Below, piece by piece: positions 42,540 to 49,997 of a stretch of DNA of 64,000 nucleotides. Source of the DNA: Kitasatospora sp. MMS16-BH015 (lineage in GTDB: Bacteria > Actinomycetota > Actinomycetes > Streptomycetales > Streptomycetaceae); assembly GCF_002943525.1 (NCBI RefSeq), contig NZ_CP025394.1, positions 1,550,001-1,614,000 of the forward strand, read 5' to 3'. Each line of letters opens with the position of its first letter. Position 1 is the stretch's first letter. The notes under the pieces are model-generated. The model was not told the DNA's origin, did no database searches, and was given only the letters and a program-made list of their open reading frames with translations. Position numbers and translations under genes: made by a program.

Positions 42540-44882
42540 ATGAGTGACACGGATGCCAAGGCGGCGAAGGCGGCGGCCCTCGCCGAGCTGACCAAGGCGG
42601 TCCGCAAGGTGGAGCAGGCCCCGCGGCCCGGATCCGAGACGCGCGTCCAGCGCAAGGTCGACCGGATCGCCGAGCAGGAGGCGGAGGCCGCAGCGGCGGC
42701 CGAGGCCGAGGCAGTTGCGGCGGCGAAGGCCGCAGAGGAGGCGGCAGCCGCTGCCGAGGCCGGGGAGGCGCCGGACACCGAGCGGACGGCGGACGGCCGG
42801 GAGACCGTGGACGGCGGGGAGGCTCCTGCTGACGACGCTTCGGAGGACGCGGGGGCGGAGACGGACGGGACCGAGGACTCGGCGGAGGCTGCGGCGGAGG
42901 TTGGCGAGGGACCCGACGCCGAGGCCGAGTTGGACGACCTGCCCGAGGCGGAGGCGGAGGCGGAGGTTACGGTCGCCGTCGCCGATTCAGTAGAGCCGGT
43001 GGAGCCGGTAGAGCCCTCGGAGCCGGAGACCGAGCCCGGGTCGGAAGTTGACGGGCCCGAGGCTGACGAGGCTGAGCTTGAGGTTGACGAGCCGGCCGTG
43101 GTGGCGGCGGCTGCGCCGGTGCGGGTGGCTCGGGTGGTGCGGGCTGCTGCGGTGGCGGTGGTTTCGGACGAGCAGCGGGTGGCTGCGCTGCGGGCCGTGG
43201 CCGAGGTGTTGAAGGCGGGTGGGGCGCCGGTCGAGCTGGCCGAGGCGGCGGTGGCCGGGCTCGGGGAGGCTGCGGCCGAGGAGTTGCGGGCGGATCCGTG
43301 GGCCGTGCTGGGGCTGCCGGGGGTGCGGCCGGAGCATGCGGACGGGTTCGCCCGGGGGTTGTTGGGGGCGGAGGCCGGGCCGGGGGATCCGCGGCGGGCC
43401 GGGGCGCTGGCCTGCTGGGTGCTGGAGCAGGCCGCGCTGCGCGGGCACTCGGCCTTGGAGAGCGGCGAACTGGTCGAGAAGTTGGCCGAGTTGAACCTGC
43501 CGGAGGCGGCGGAGGCGCTGCAGACGGTGGTCGCGGACGGCCGGGTGATGGCCTTCCAGGAGGAGCTGCCGGGCTTCCAGCCGCGGAGCGAGTCGGCCGA
43601 GGACGAGGATGAGGTGCCGACCCGGACGCTGCTCGCGCTGGAGCGCCTCGCGCTCGCGGAGGAGAGCCTGGCGGACGGGCTGGTGCGACTGGCCTCGACC
43701 GTGGTGCCGGCGGAGGGGGCCTGGGCCGGTGCGGTCGAGGCGGCGCCGTCGGCTTCGGCGAAGGCGCTGATCGAGGCGGTGGCCGGGCACGGGCTGGTCA
43801 CCCACACGGGTGGCGAGGAGGCGAAGGCCGAGCCGGCCGCGCTGCTGCGCGCCGCGCACCGGCTGGGGCTGCGGGCCTGGGCGGCGACCTGGACGGACCA
43901 GGGCCGGGCGGCGCTCACCGAGCGGCTGGGCGGCGGCTCGGCGCCGGTCGCGGTGCTGGCCGATCTGCTGGCGGGCACGGCCGGGCCGGGGCTGGCCGAG
44001 GACACCTCGCTCGCGCTGGACCTGCTGATCGTGCTGGACGCGCCGCAGCTGGACGTGGAGCTGGCCGCCACCCTGGTGGAGTCGCTCGCGGACGGCACCC
44101 GGCTGGTGCTCAGCGGTGACCCGGGGCAGCTCTGGTCGGCCGGGCCGGGGCGGTTCTTCGCCGATCTGCTCGCGGCCAAGGCCTGCCCGGTGGTCGCCTC
44201 CCGGACGCCCGACCTCGGGCCGATCGGGGAGCTGGTCTCGGGCATCGGCATCGGCGAGCTGCTACCGGTGGACGCGCCCGGCAAGGAGGTGGTGATCCTC
44301 CCCGCCAAGGACGGCGGCGAGGCCGTGCACCGCGCGCTCCAGCTGCTCACCGACTCGATCCCGCGCGCCCTGGGCATCCCGGTCGAGGAGGTGACCCTGC
44401 TGACTCCCGGCCACGGCGGCAGCGCGGGCACCCGGGCGCTCAACGCGGCGGCCAAGGCCCGGCTCAACCCCGGCCCCGGCCGGTTCGGCGGCTTCGACCC
44501 GGGCGACCGGGTGGTGCACTCCCCCACCCCCGGCGTCAGCCACCCCGGGCGGGTGGTGGACGGCGACGCCGCCGGGCTGCACGTGCTGCTCTCCGACGGC
44601 ACCCGGCTGACGCTCAGCCCCGCCGAGGCGGGGAAGCTGCGGCACGGCTGGGCGCTGACGGTGCACCAGGCCGTCGGGCGGCGCTGGCCGGGCGTGGTGG
44701 TCGTGCTGCCGGAGGACGCGGCGGCCGGGCTCACCCGGCAGCTGGTGTACACCGCGTTCGGCCGGGCCGAGCGGCACCTGTCCGTGGTGCACGGCGCCGG
44801 GGCGGCGCTGGGGCAGGCGGTGGCGGGGCGGGAGGCGGCGCCGCGGACGACGCGGCTGCGGGCGGTGCTTGCGGAGGGCTGA
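42540..44882 (+). CDS. RecD2-like protein with degenerate Walker A (probable pseudo-helicase)
   Basis: A 780-aa protein. ATG 42540 follows GGAG. Residues 1-195 are a long Ala/Glu/Asp-rich acidic tail-like region. A helix-hairpin-helix segment (about 250-280, DPWAVLGLPGVRPEHADGFA) is followed by a RecD2-like helicase core. At the P-loop site (about 417) it has GLVTHTGGEEAKAEP instead of GGPGTGKT, so the Lys and Thr that bind ATP are missing. Later motifs remain recognisable: LLIVLDAPQLD, LVLSGDPGQLWSAGPGR and TVHQAVGRRWPG, and QLVYTAFGRAERHL at the end. It therefore looks like an inactive or regulatory helicase relative. Confidence 0.75.
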   Translation: MSDTDAKAAKAAALAELTKAVRKVEQAPRPGSETRVQRKVDRIAEQEAEAAAAAEAEAVAAAKAAEEAAAAAEAGEAPDTERTADGRETVDGGEAPADDASEDAGAETDGTEDSAEAAAEVGEGPDAEAELDDLPEAEAEAEVTVAVADSVEPVEPVEPSEPETEPGSEVDGPEADEAELEVDEPAVVAAAAPVRVARVVRAAAVAVVSDEQRVAALRAVAEVLKAGGAPVELAEAAVAGLGEAAAEELRADPWAVLGLPGVRPEHADGFARGLLGAEAGPGDPRRAGALACWVLEQAALRGHSALESGELVEKLAELNLPEAAEALQTVVADGRVMAFQEELPGFQPRSESAEDEDEVPTRTLLALERLALAEESLADGLVRLASTVVPAEGAWAGAVEAAPSASAKALIEAVAGHGLVTHTGGEEAKAEPAALLRAAHRLGLRAWAATWTDQGRAALTERLGGGSAPVAVLADLLAGTAGPGLAEDTSLALDLLIVLDAPQLDVELAATLVESLADGTRLVLSGDPGQLWSAGPGRFFADLLAAKACPVVASRTPDLGPIGELVSGIGIGELLPVDAPGKEVVILPAKDGGEAVHRALQLLTDSIPRALGIPVEEVTLLTPGHGGSAGTRALNAAAKARLNPGPGRFGGFDPGDRVVHSPTPGVSHPGRVVDGDAAGLHVLLSDGTRLTLSPAEAGKLRHGWALTVHQAVGRRWPGVVVVLPEDAAAGLTRQLVYTAFGRAERHLSVVHGAGAALGQAVAGREAAPRTTRLRAVLAEG

Positions 44883-44889
44883 ACGCGGA

Positions 44890-44932
44890 GGGAGCCACTT
44901 GCGCCCGTACGTTGACGGTGCAAGTGGCTCCC
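44890..44932 (+). terminator. Terminator of the RecD2-like gene
   Basis: A 13-bp perfect stem (44890-44902 with 44920-44932) and a 17-base loop lie 7 bp after the stop. Confidence 0.75.
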
Positions 44933-45009
44933 AGTGGGAGATGGCAGGTCAGCCTCTTCCGATTCGCGCGCGCGGTTGATCCAGCAGAGCCCCGCGCCCC
45001 TGGCGGTGC

Positions 45010-45609
45010 TTACTCCACCTCGTCGTCGTAGACCTCGCTGACGTCGAAGCGGCAGATCAGCAGCTGCGGGTCGGCGCCCTCGAAGGGCTCGGGCAGCCAC
45101 TCGCCGGGTTCGGTGGGCTCGGTGGCGGCGACCCAGAGGGTGGAGTCGCCCTCCTCGAGGCCGAACTCCTCGCAGCGGGCGGCGATCTCGTCGGGCTCGT
45201 ACTCGCCGAAGAGGACGCCCAGGGCGGCCGTGATGCCGCCCTCGGGGTCGGCGCCCGGGGTGAGGGAGCTCTCGACCCGTTCGGCCTGGGTGCGCAGCCG
45301 CTTGGGGTCGGTGATCAGGTAGTCGCGGCGGATCAACACGCTGATCGCCTCGGGGTGTTCGGGGCCGGTGTACGCGCCGGGGCCCTCGTCCCCCGGCACC
45401 TCGAAGGGGGTGACCTCGTCGTAGACCTCGTAGAGGATCTGGTCGTACGCGATTGCCGCCGCGGCAAGCTCCTCGTAGGCGGTGACGACGTCGGCGTCGT
45501 CGGCTTCGGCAGGGGCGGAGACCGCGGCCAGGTGGCGGTCGATGGCGGCCTTGACCGCCTCGGCGGCGGCGCGTACCTCGGAGATGGTGAGCTGCGCGGC
45601 ATCAGACAT
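45010..45609 (-). CDS. Acidic hypothetical protein
   Basis: An unrecognised 199-aa acidic soluble protein. ATG 45609 (MSDAAQLTISEVRAAAEAVK) is a reasonable start. The first 60 residues are helical, the middle has an Asp/Glu/Pro-rich loop (VPGDEGPGAYTGPEHPE) and the C-terminus is beta-rich (LLICRFDVSEVYDDEVE). It has no signal peptide, no membrane segment and no catalytic motif that I can see. It lies converging with the RecD2-like gene behind a terminator and is divergent from DUF5703 across 384 bp. Confidence 0.7.
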   Translation of the reverse strand: MSDAAQLTISEVRAAAEAVKAAIDRHLAAVSAPAEADDADVVTAYEELAAAAIAYDQILYEVYDEVTPFEVPGDEGPGAYTGPEHPEAISVLIRRDYLITDPKRLRTQAERVESSLTPGADPEGGITAALGVLFGEYEPDEIAARCEEFGLEEGDSTLWVAATEPTEPGEWLPEPFEGADPQLLICRFDVSEVYDDEVE

Positions 45610-45993
45610 GGTGCTGACGCTATCTCCCTTGACCCGGGGAACGCACAGGGGTTGTCCCCTACACCCGTGAATTCACCGCAACTTGCGCCCGGATGTCCGG
45701 TCCGCGTGGTTCTGTTCCCCCGGTCGGGGGACTGCCGCGGGGGGCGTCCGAGGGGTGGACGACCTGACGCTGTGCCCCGGGTCACTCTGTCCATGGCGTC
45801 CGGGCGGGCATCCCGGCGGGGCCTCCGGGGTATCCCTGGGGGTAGCGGGAAATTTGATTGACTGTCAGCTCCGGCGGCGCGACTCTCGCTGCCGGGGACG
45901 GAGCACGAGGCGCCGGCGCACCCCGTCCGACCAGGTCCAGTAGTCCCAGGCAGGCCGTACCCTTGCCTGCACGGCGCACCCAGGAGGAGAGTC
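45610..45993. other. Intergenic region upstream of DUF5703 gene
   Basis: These 384 bp between divergent genes hold no gene I can support. A TTGACT-like box sits near 45857-45862, part of an AT-richer patch (GAAATTTGATTGACTGTCAG), and may be a -35 element. I see no long repeat or hairpin. Confidence 0.4.
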
Positions 45994-46203
45994 TTGACCC
46001 CACCGAAGCTGGTCCGGCAACCGGAGTACGAGTACCAGTCGCTGCGGATGCCGCGCGGCACCAGCCGGAACGCCGCCCGGCAGCTGCTGACCGAGCACGC
46101 CGAGTACGGCCACTGGGAGCTGGACCGGCTGAAACTCTTCCCGGACGGCAGCCGGACGGTGCTGCTGCGCCGCCGGATCATCCGGCAGGTCCGCAGCTGG
46201 TAG
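45994..46203 (+). CDS. DUF5703 family small basic protein
   Basis: A 69-aa conserved actinobacterial protein. The start is TTG at 45994, six bases after AGGAGGA. It contains YEYQSLRMPRGTSRNAARQL and the family block LTEHAEYGHWELDRLKLFPDG, ending in RRRIIRQVRSW, which is strongly basic. No catalytic residues are known for the family. It is transcribed toward a hairpin shared with the long chaplin gene. Role unknown. Confidence 0.85.
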   Translation: MTPPKLVRQPEYEYQSLRMPRGTSRNAARQLLTEHAEYGHWELDRLKLFPDGSRTVLLRRRIIRQVRSW

Positions 46204-46215
46204 GCCACGGCCGGT

Positions 46216-46241
46216 GGGGCACGGCGGGTGTGCCGTGCCCC
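46216..46241. terminator. Bidirectional terminator
   Basis: A 10-bp stem (46216-46225 with 46232-46241) and a 6-base loop lie between the converging DUF5703 and chaplin genes. Confidence 0.65.
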
Positions 46242-46260
46242 CGGAGGTGTGGCGGCGGGG

Positions 46261-47343
46261 TCAGCGGGCCCCGGCGCGGGAGCGGCGGTAGAGCACGCCG
46301 CCGCCGATCATGAGCGCCAGGCCGGCGGTGGAGGCCAGCTCCAGGCCGAGCGCGTTGGTGCCGGTGGAGGCGAGCTGGGCGCGGGCCGGGGCGGTGTCCA
46401 GGCTGCGGGCGCCCTGACGCGGGGTGCGGGTCTCCCCCGTGCCTTTGGAACCGCCGGTGGAGGAGCTGACCGGGGTGGCCTGGGTCGGGCCGCCGTTGCG
46501 GTCGCTGCCGGGCGTACCCGCGGGCGGCGTGTCGCTCACGGGGGTCTGCGCCGGAGGCGCCTGGACCGGCGGGGTCTGCGCGGGGGGTGCCTGGACCGGC
46601 GGGGTGTTGACCGGGGGCGTCTGAACCGGCGGGCCCTGCGGCGGCGGGGGCTGGTTCACCGGGGGCTGACCGCCGGTGCCGGGCGAGGTCTGGCCGGGCG
46701 GGGGCGGGTTGTGGGTGCCGCCGGGCTGGCAGTCGTCACCGCCGGCGGGCGGCGGCGGGGTGGTGGGGTGCGAGGGCGGCGGGGTGGAGTGCGTCGGCGC
46801 GGGGCCCGCGTTGCCGCAGTCGTTGCCGAAGGCCGGGTTGGCCAGGCCGACCACGTCCACCGTGTTGCCGCAGGCGTTCACCGGGATGCTCACCGGGGCC
46901 TGCACCTGGTTGCCGGAGGCCACGCCGGGCGAGCTGTGCGCCACGCCGGCCGCCGAGGAGCCGTAGGAGGCCGCGCCGGGGTGCAGGTGGCCCTGGCCGG
47001 GCTGCCACTGGTCGGCGTTGCCCGCGCGGGTGGGCTGCATCGGGCTGGAGTGGTGCGGGGGCGGCAGGTGGCCCGCGTGGTGGTGGCCGGGCATGCTCCG
47101 GGTCGAGCTGGCGCAGTCGTTGCCGAAGGCCGGGTTCAGCAGACCGACCACGTCGACGGTGTTGCCGCAGGCGTTCACGGGGATGTCCACGGGGGCCTGC
47201 ACGGCGTTGCCCGAGCCGACCCCGGGCGAGTTGACCGCGGCCCCCTGGGCCTCGGTGCTCGCGTAGGCATAGCCCGCGGTGGAGGCCAGCACACTGCCGG
47301 TGGCAACGGCCGTGAGGATGCCCCTCTTGGCGACCTGTCGCAT
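46261..47343 (-). CDS. chpC: Long chaplin with sortase signal
   Basis: A cell-wall-anchored chaplin of 360 aa, part of the hydrophobic sheath of aerial hyphae and spores. A signal peptide of about 28 residues is followed by two chaplin domains, about 34-77 (Cys59, Cys77) and 136-176 (Cys158, Cys176), each with VNACGNTVDVVGL and PAFGNDC. A Pro/Gln/Thr-rich linker with PPVQTPPVNT-type repeats leads to the sorting motif LASTG at about 322, a final hydrophobic helix and an RRSRAGAR tail. ATG 47343 gives the signal peptide. It is next to a short chaplin, as chpC and chpH are in Streptomyces; the symbol is by that analogy. Confidence 0.92.
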   Translation of the reverse strand: MRQVAKRGILTAVATGSVLASTAGYAYASTEAQGAAVNSPGVGSGNAVQAPVDIPVNACGNTVDVVGLLNPAFGNDCASSTRSMPGHHHAGHLPPPHHSSPMQPTRAGNADQWQPGQGHLHPGAASYGSSAAGVAHSSPGVASGNQVQAPVSIPVNACGNTVDVVGLANPAFGNDCGNAGPAPTHSTPPPSHPTTPPPPAGGDDCQPGGTHNPPPPGQTSPGTGGQPPVNQPPPPQGPPVQTPPVNTPPVQAPPAQTPPVQAPPAQTPVSDTPPAGTPGSDRNGGPTQATPVSSSTGGSKGTGETRTPRQGARSLDTAPARAQLASTGTNALGLELASTAGLALMIGGGVLYRRSRAGAR

Positions 47344-47522
47344 TACTCCCCTTACTGTGATTGTCGGAATTTGGCGGAACTCCTGACGAGGCTCCTCGTG
47401 CAGCACACAACGAGGCGCGCCGGTAAAAGGTTGAGCCACCGGTTTTCGTTCATCCGATCGGGTGATCGATATCCCGGACGGGAACCGGAAAGGGACGTAC
47501 GGGAACCGGACCGGAAAAGGAA

Positions 47523-47563
47523 CGTGCCCCCGGGCGGCGGTGGACCTGCCGCCCGGGGGCACG
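47523..47563 (-). terminator. Terminator of the short chaplin gene
   Basis: A 16-bp perfect stem (47523-47538 with 47548-47563) and a 9-base loop lie 38 bp after the short chaplin stop. Confidence 0.8.
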
Positions 47564-47600
47564 GGAGCTCACGACGCCGGCGTCAATCGCCGACCGTGGT

Positions 47601-47840
47601 TCAGACGTTCTCGCAGTGGTCGCCGAAGGCCGGGTTCAGCAGGCCGATGACACTGACGGTGTTGCCGCAGACGTTCACCGGCACGTGCACCGGGATCTGC
47701 ACCAGGTTGCCCGACAGCACGCCCGGGGACTCGACGGCGGCACCCTCGGCCTGCGCACCGTGCGCCGAGGCGACACCGGCACCGGCCAGGGCCAGACCAC
47801 CGGTGGCGGCGACGACGGCGGCAATCTTCTTGATCTTCAC
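47601..47840 (-). CDS. chpH: Short secreted chaplin
   Basis: A 79-aa amyloid-forming surface protein. GTG 47840 follows AGGAGG at 6 nt. The signal peptide is residues 1-26 and the single chaplin domain holds Cys58 and Cys76 (VNVCGNTV, FGDHC), so it forms the disulfide seen in ChpD-H but not ChpE. It would self-assemble on the cell surface, lower water tension and allow aerial hyphae to emerge. It lies just upstream of the long chaplin gene on the same strand with a terminator between. The symbol is by position and cysteine pattern. Confidence 0.92.
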   Translation of the reverse strand: MKIKKIAAVVAATGGLALAGAGVASAHGAQAEGAAVESPGVLSGNLVQIPVHVPVNVCGNTVSVIGLLNPAFGDHCENV

Positions 47841-48032
47841 GGGGTTCCTCCTGAGAACCGAAAAGGTGTGGCTGTGTGGCACATCCGCAGCCGGGAATCA
47901 CGACTGCAAATGGGTGAACGACGCTGGGCCGAACGGGGTACGGGACCCCGTTCCGGTTCACCCGCCACGGTGACGGTTCGTACGCACGGCCGACACCTGG
48001 TCGAAAAGGCCCTCAGGAGGGGACCGCGGATC

Positions 48033-49370
48033 TCAGCAGGCGTCGATGAAACGATCCAGCACCCGGACGCCGAACTTCAGGCCCTCCACCGGCACCCGCT
48101 CGTCCACGCCGTGGAACATCCCGGCGAAGTCCAGCTCCGGCGGCAGCTGGAGCGGCGCGAAGCCGAAGCAGCGGATGCCGAGGTCGGTGAAGGACTTGGC
48201 GTCGGTGCCGCCGGAGAGGCAGTACGGGACGGCCCGGGCGATCGGGTCCTCGGCGCGCAGCGCGGTCTGCATCGCCTCGACCAGGGCGCCGTCGAAGCCG
48301 GTCTCGATCGCCTTGTCGCTGTGCAGGCTCTCCCGCTTGACCCGGGGGCCGAGGATGCGGTCGAGGTCGGCCAGGAACTCCTCCTCGTAGCCGGGCAGGA
48401 AGCGCCCGTCCACGTGGGCGGTGGCCTGGCCGGGGATGACGTTGACCTTGTAGCCGGCGCCGAGCATGGTCGGGGCGGCGGTGTTGCGCAGCGTGGTGCC
48501 GATCATCTTGGCGATGCCGCCGAGCACCCTGAGCGTCTCGTCCATGTCCTCCGGGTCGAGCTCGACGCCGAGCGCGTCCGAGAGCTCGTCCAGGAAGGCC
48601 CGGACGGTCTTGGTGATCCGCAGCGGGAACTTGTGCCGGCCGAGCCGGGCCACCGCCTCGCAGAGCTCGGTGATCGCGTTGTCGTCGTTCTCCATCGAGC
48701 CGTGGCCGGCCCGGCCCTCGACGGTCAGGCGCATCCAGTGCATGCCCTTCTCCGCCGTCTCGATCAGGTAGAGCCGGTTGCGCTCGTTGACGGTGAAGGA
48801 GAAGCCGCCGACCTCGCCGATCGCCTCGGTGACGCCCTCGAAGAGGCCCGGGTGCTTGTCGACCAGGTACCGGGCGCCGTAGGTGCCGCCGGCCTCCTCG
48901 TCGGCCAGGAAGGCCAGGACGATGTCACGTGGGGGCTTCCGGTTGGTGCGCAGGCGGTCGCGGATCACCGCGAGCGTCATGGCGTCCATGTCCTTCATGT
49001 CCACCGCGCCGCGGCCCCAGACGCAGCCGTCGGCGATCTCGCCACCGAACGGGTCGTAGGTCCAGTCGGCCGCGTTGGCCGGCACCACGTCGGTGTGGCC
49101 GTGGATCAGCAGGCCCGGGCGGGACCGGTCCTCTCCCTCGATCCGCACCACGGTGGAGGCCCGGCCCTTGGCCGACTCGATCACCTGGGGCTCCAGTCCG
49201 AACTCGGCCAGCTGCGCCGCCACGTACTCGGCGGCGGCCCGCTCGCCCGGGCCCGAGCCGTCCCCGTAGTTGCTGGTGTCGATCCGGATCAGATCCCGGC
49301 AGATGTCGGCGACCTCGGACTCCCCCGTCACCTTCGGGGCCCCCTGCCGATCGGCCTGCGAATCGCTCAC
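48033..49370 (-). CDS. M20-family zinc metallo-hydrolase (peptidase/deacylase)
   Basis: A dinuclear zinc hydrolase of 445 aa, family M20. GTG 49370 (VSDSQADRQ) has GGAG at 5 nt; an in-frame upstream frame has no ribosome site. Metal ligands are HGHTDVVP (about residue 104) and the Asp in VDMKDMDA, with the bridging EEAGG. The lid domain with GHGSMEN binds substrate. The family includes dipeptidases, carboxypeptidases and acyl-amino-acid deacylases, and the precise substrate is not predicted. There is no signal peptide, so it works in the cytoplasm. Confidence 0.92.
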   Translation of the reverse strand: MSDSQADRQGAPKVTGESEVADICRDLIRIDTSNYGDGSGPGERAAAEYVAAQLAEFGLEPQVIESAKGRASTVVRIEGEDRSRPGLLIHGHTDVVPANAADWTYDPFGGEIADGCVWGRGAVDMKDMDAMTLAVIRDRLRTNRKPPRDIVLAFLADEEAGGTYGARYLVDKHPGLFEGVTEAIGEVGGFSFTVNERNRLYLIETAEKGMHWMRLTVEGRAGHGSMENDDNAITELCEAVARLGRHKFPLRITKTVRAFLDELSDALGVELDPEDMDETLRVLGGIAKMIGTTLRNTAAPTMLGAGYKVNVIPGQATAHVDGRFLPGYEEEFLADLDRILGPRVKRESLHSDKAIETGFDGALVEAMQTALRAEDPIARAVPYCLSGGTDAKSFTDLGIRCFGFAPLQLPPELDFAGMFHGVDERVPVEGLKFGVRVLDRFIDAC

Positions 49371-49533
49371 GATCACTCCTCGTCCCTGGTCGTCTGACCC
49401 GTCACCGTTTGCCGTGCGGGTACGGTGCGCCAATCCTCCCCCAGCCACCCCGCCACCCCAAGTGCCATTTCCCGCCGCCGCCCCGCCGTTTCCCCTCGGA
49501 TCGAAGCCCCGGGGCGGCTCCGGGGAAAGGCTT

Positions 49534-49563
49534 TTGGGACTACCAGCCGATCTTTGCTACAGT
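49534..49563 (+). promoter_or_regulatory. Putative tRNA-Leu promoter
   Basis: TTGGGA (49534-49539) and TACAGT (49558-49563) have an 18-bp spacer. The start site would fall about 40 bp before the first tRNA-Leu. Confidence 0.5.
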
Positions 49564-49613
49564 TGTCCATGTCAGCGCGGCACGGAAGCGTGCGCGGCGT
49601 GGGCAGACACCCG

Positions 49614-49698
49614 GTCCGGGTGGCGGAATGGCAGACGCGCTAGCTTGAGGTGCTAGTGCCCTTTATCGGGCGTGGGGGTTCAAGTCCCCCCTCGGACA
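49614..49698 (+). tRNA. tRNA-Leu(GAG), copy 1
   Basis: An 85-nt tRNA body. The acceptor stem is GTCCGGG with CTCGGAC. The anticodon stem CTAGC/GCTAG holds loop TTGAGGT, anticodon GAG (reads CUC and CUU). It has the long variable arm of class II tRNAs, and a T-arm of five G:C pairs around TTCAAGT. CCA is not encoded. Confidence 0.95.
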
Positions 49699-49704
49699 CA
49701 GCAA

Positions 49705-49733
49705 GAAGGCCCCGGCTCTCAGTCGGGGCCTTC
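49705..49733 (+). terminator. Terminator of tRNA-Leu copy 1
   Basis: A 10-bp stem (49705-49714 with 49724-49733) followed by GCGTTT lies 6 bp after the tRNA. Confidence 0.75.
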
Positions 49734-49846
49734 CGCGTTTCCCCTCCGATTCGGCGGATAACCGCTGGTCAGAGGTGGTCCGGAAGACTGGTAGTGTTCT
49801 CTCTGTCGCCGAGGAGGGCAGCAGGATCCTCCGGAGCACACACCCT

Positions 49847-49930
49847 GTCCGGGTGGCGGAATGGCAGACGCGCTAGCTTGAGGTGCTAGTGCCCTTTATC
49901 GGGCGTGGGGGTTCAAGTCCCCCTCGGACA
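49847..49930 (+). tRNA. tRNA-Leu(GAG), copy 2, one base short in T-arm
   Basis: This copy matches copy 1 except that the run of six C between the T-loop and TCGGAC has five. The T-stem or acceptor therefore lacks one pair. Unlike copy 1, a CCA end is encoded at 49931-49933. It may be functional, a pseudogene, or a base-call error in a homopolymer run. Confidence 0.8.
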
Positions 49931-49937
49931 CCACAGT

Positions 49938-49967
49938 GGAAGGCCCCGGCTCTCGCCGGGGCCTTCC
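49938..49967 (+). terminator. Terminator of tRNA-Leu copy 2
   Basis: A 13-bp stem (49938-49950 with 49955-49967) followed by GCGTTT. It matches the copy 1 terminator in core and in distance from the tRNA start (91 bp in both). Confidence 0.75.
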
Positions 49968-49997
49968 GCGTTTCCCCCGCGCGTCGGCGGGTGCGGG

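Noticed and set aside
41516..45100. A 1194-codon minus-strand Ser/Ala-rich frame
   Set aside because: It overlaps the aldo/keto reductase and RecD2-like genes, whose motifs are clear; the frame is compositional shadow.
49614..49967. tRNA-Leu pair as an integrated-element boundary
   Set aside because: No integrase, excisionase or element genes lie between or beside the two copies; only 233 bp separates them.
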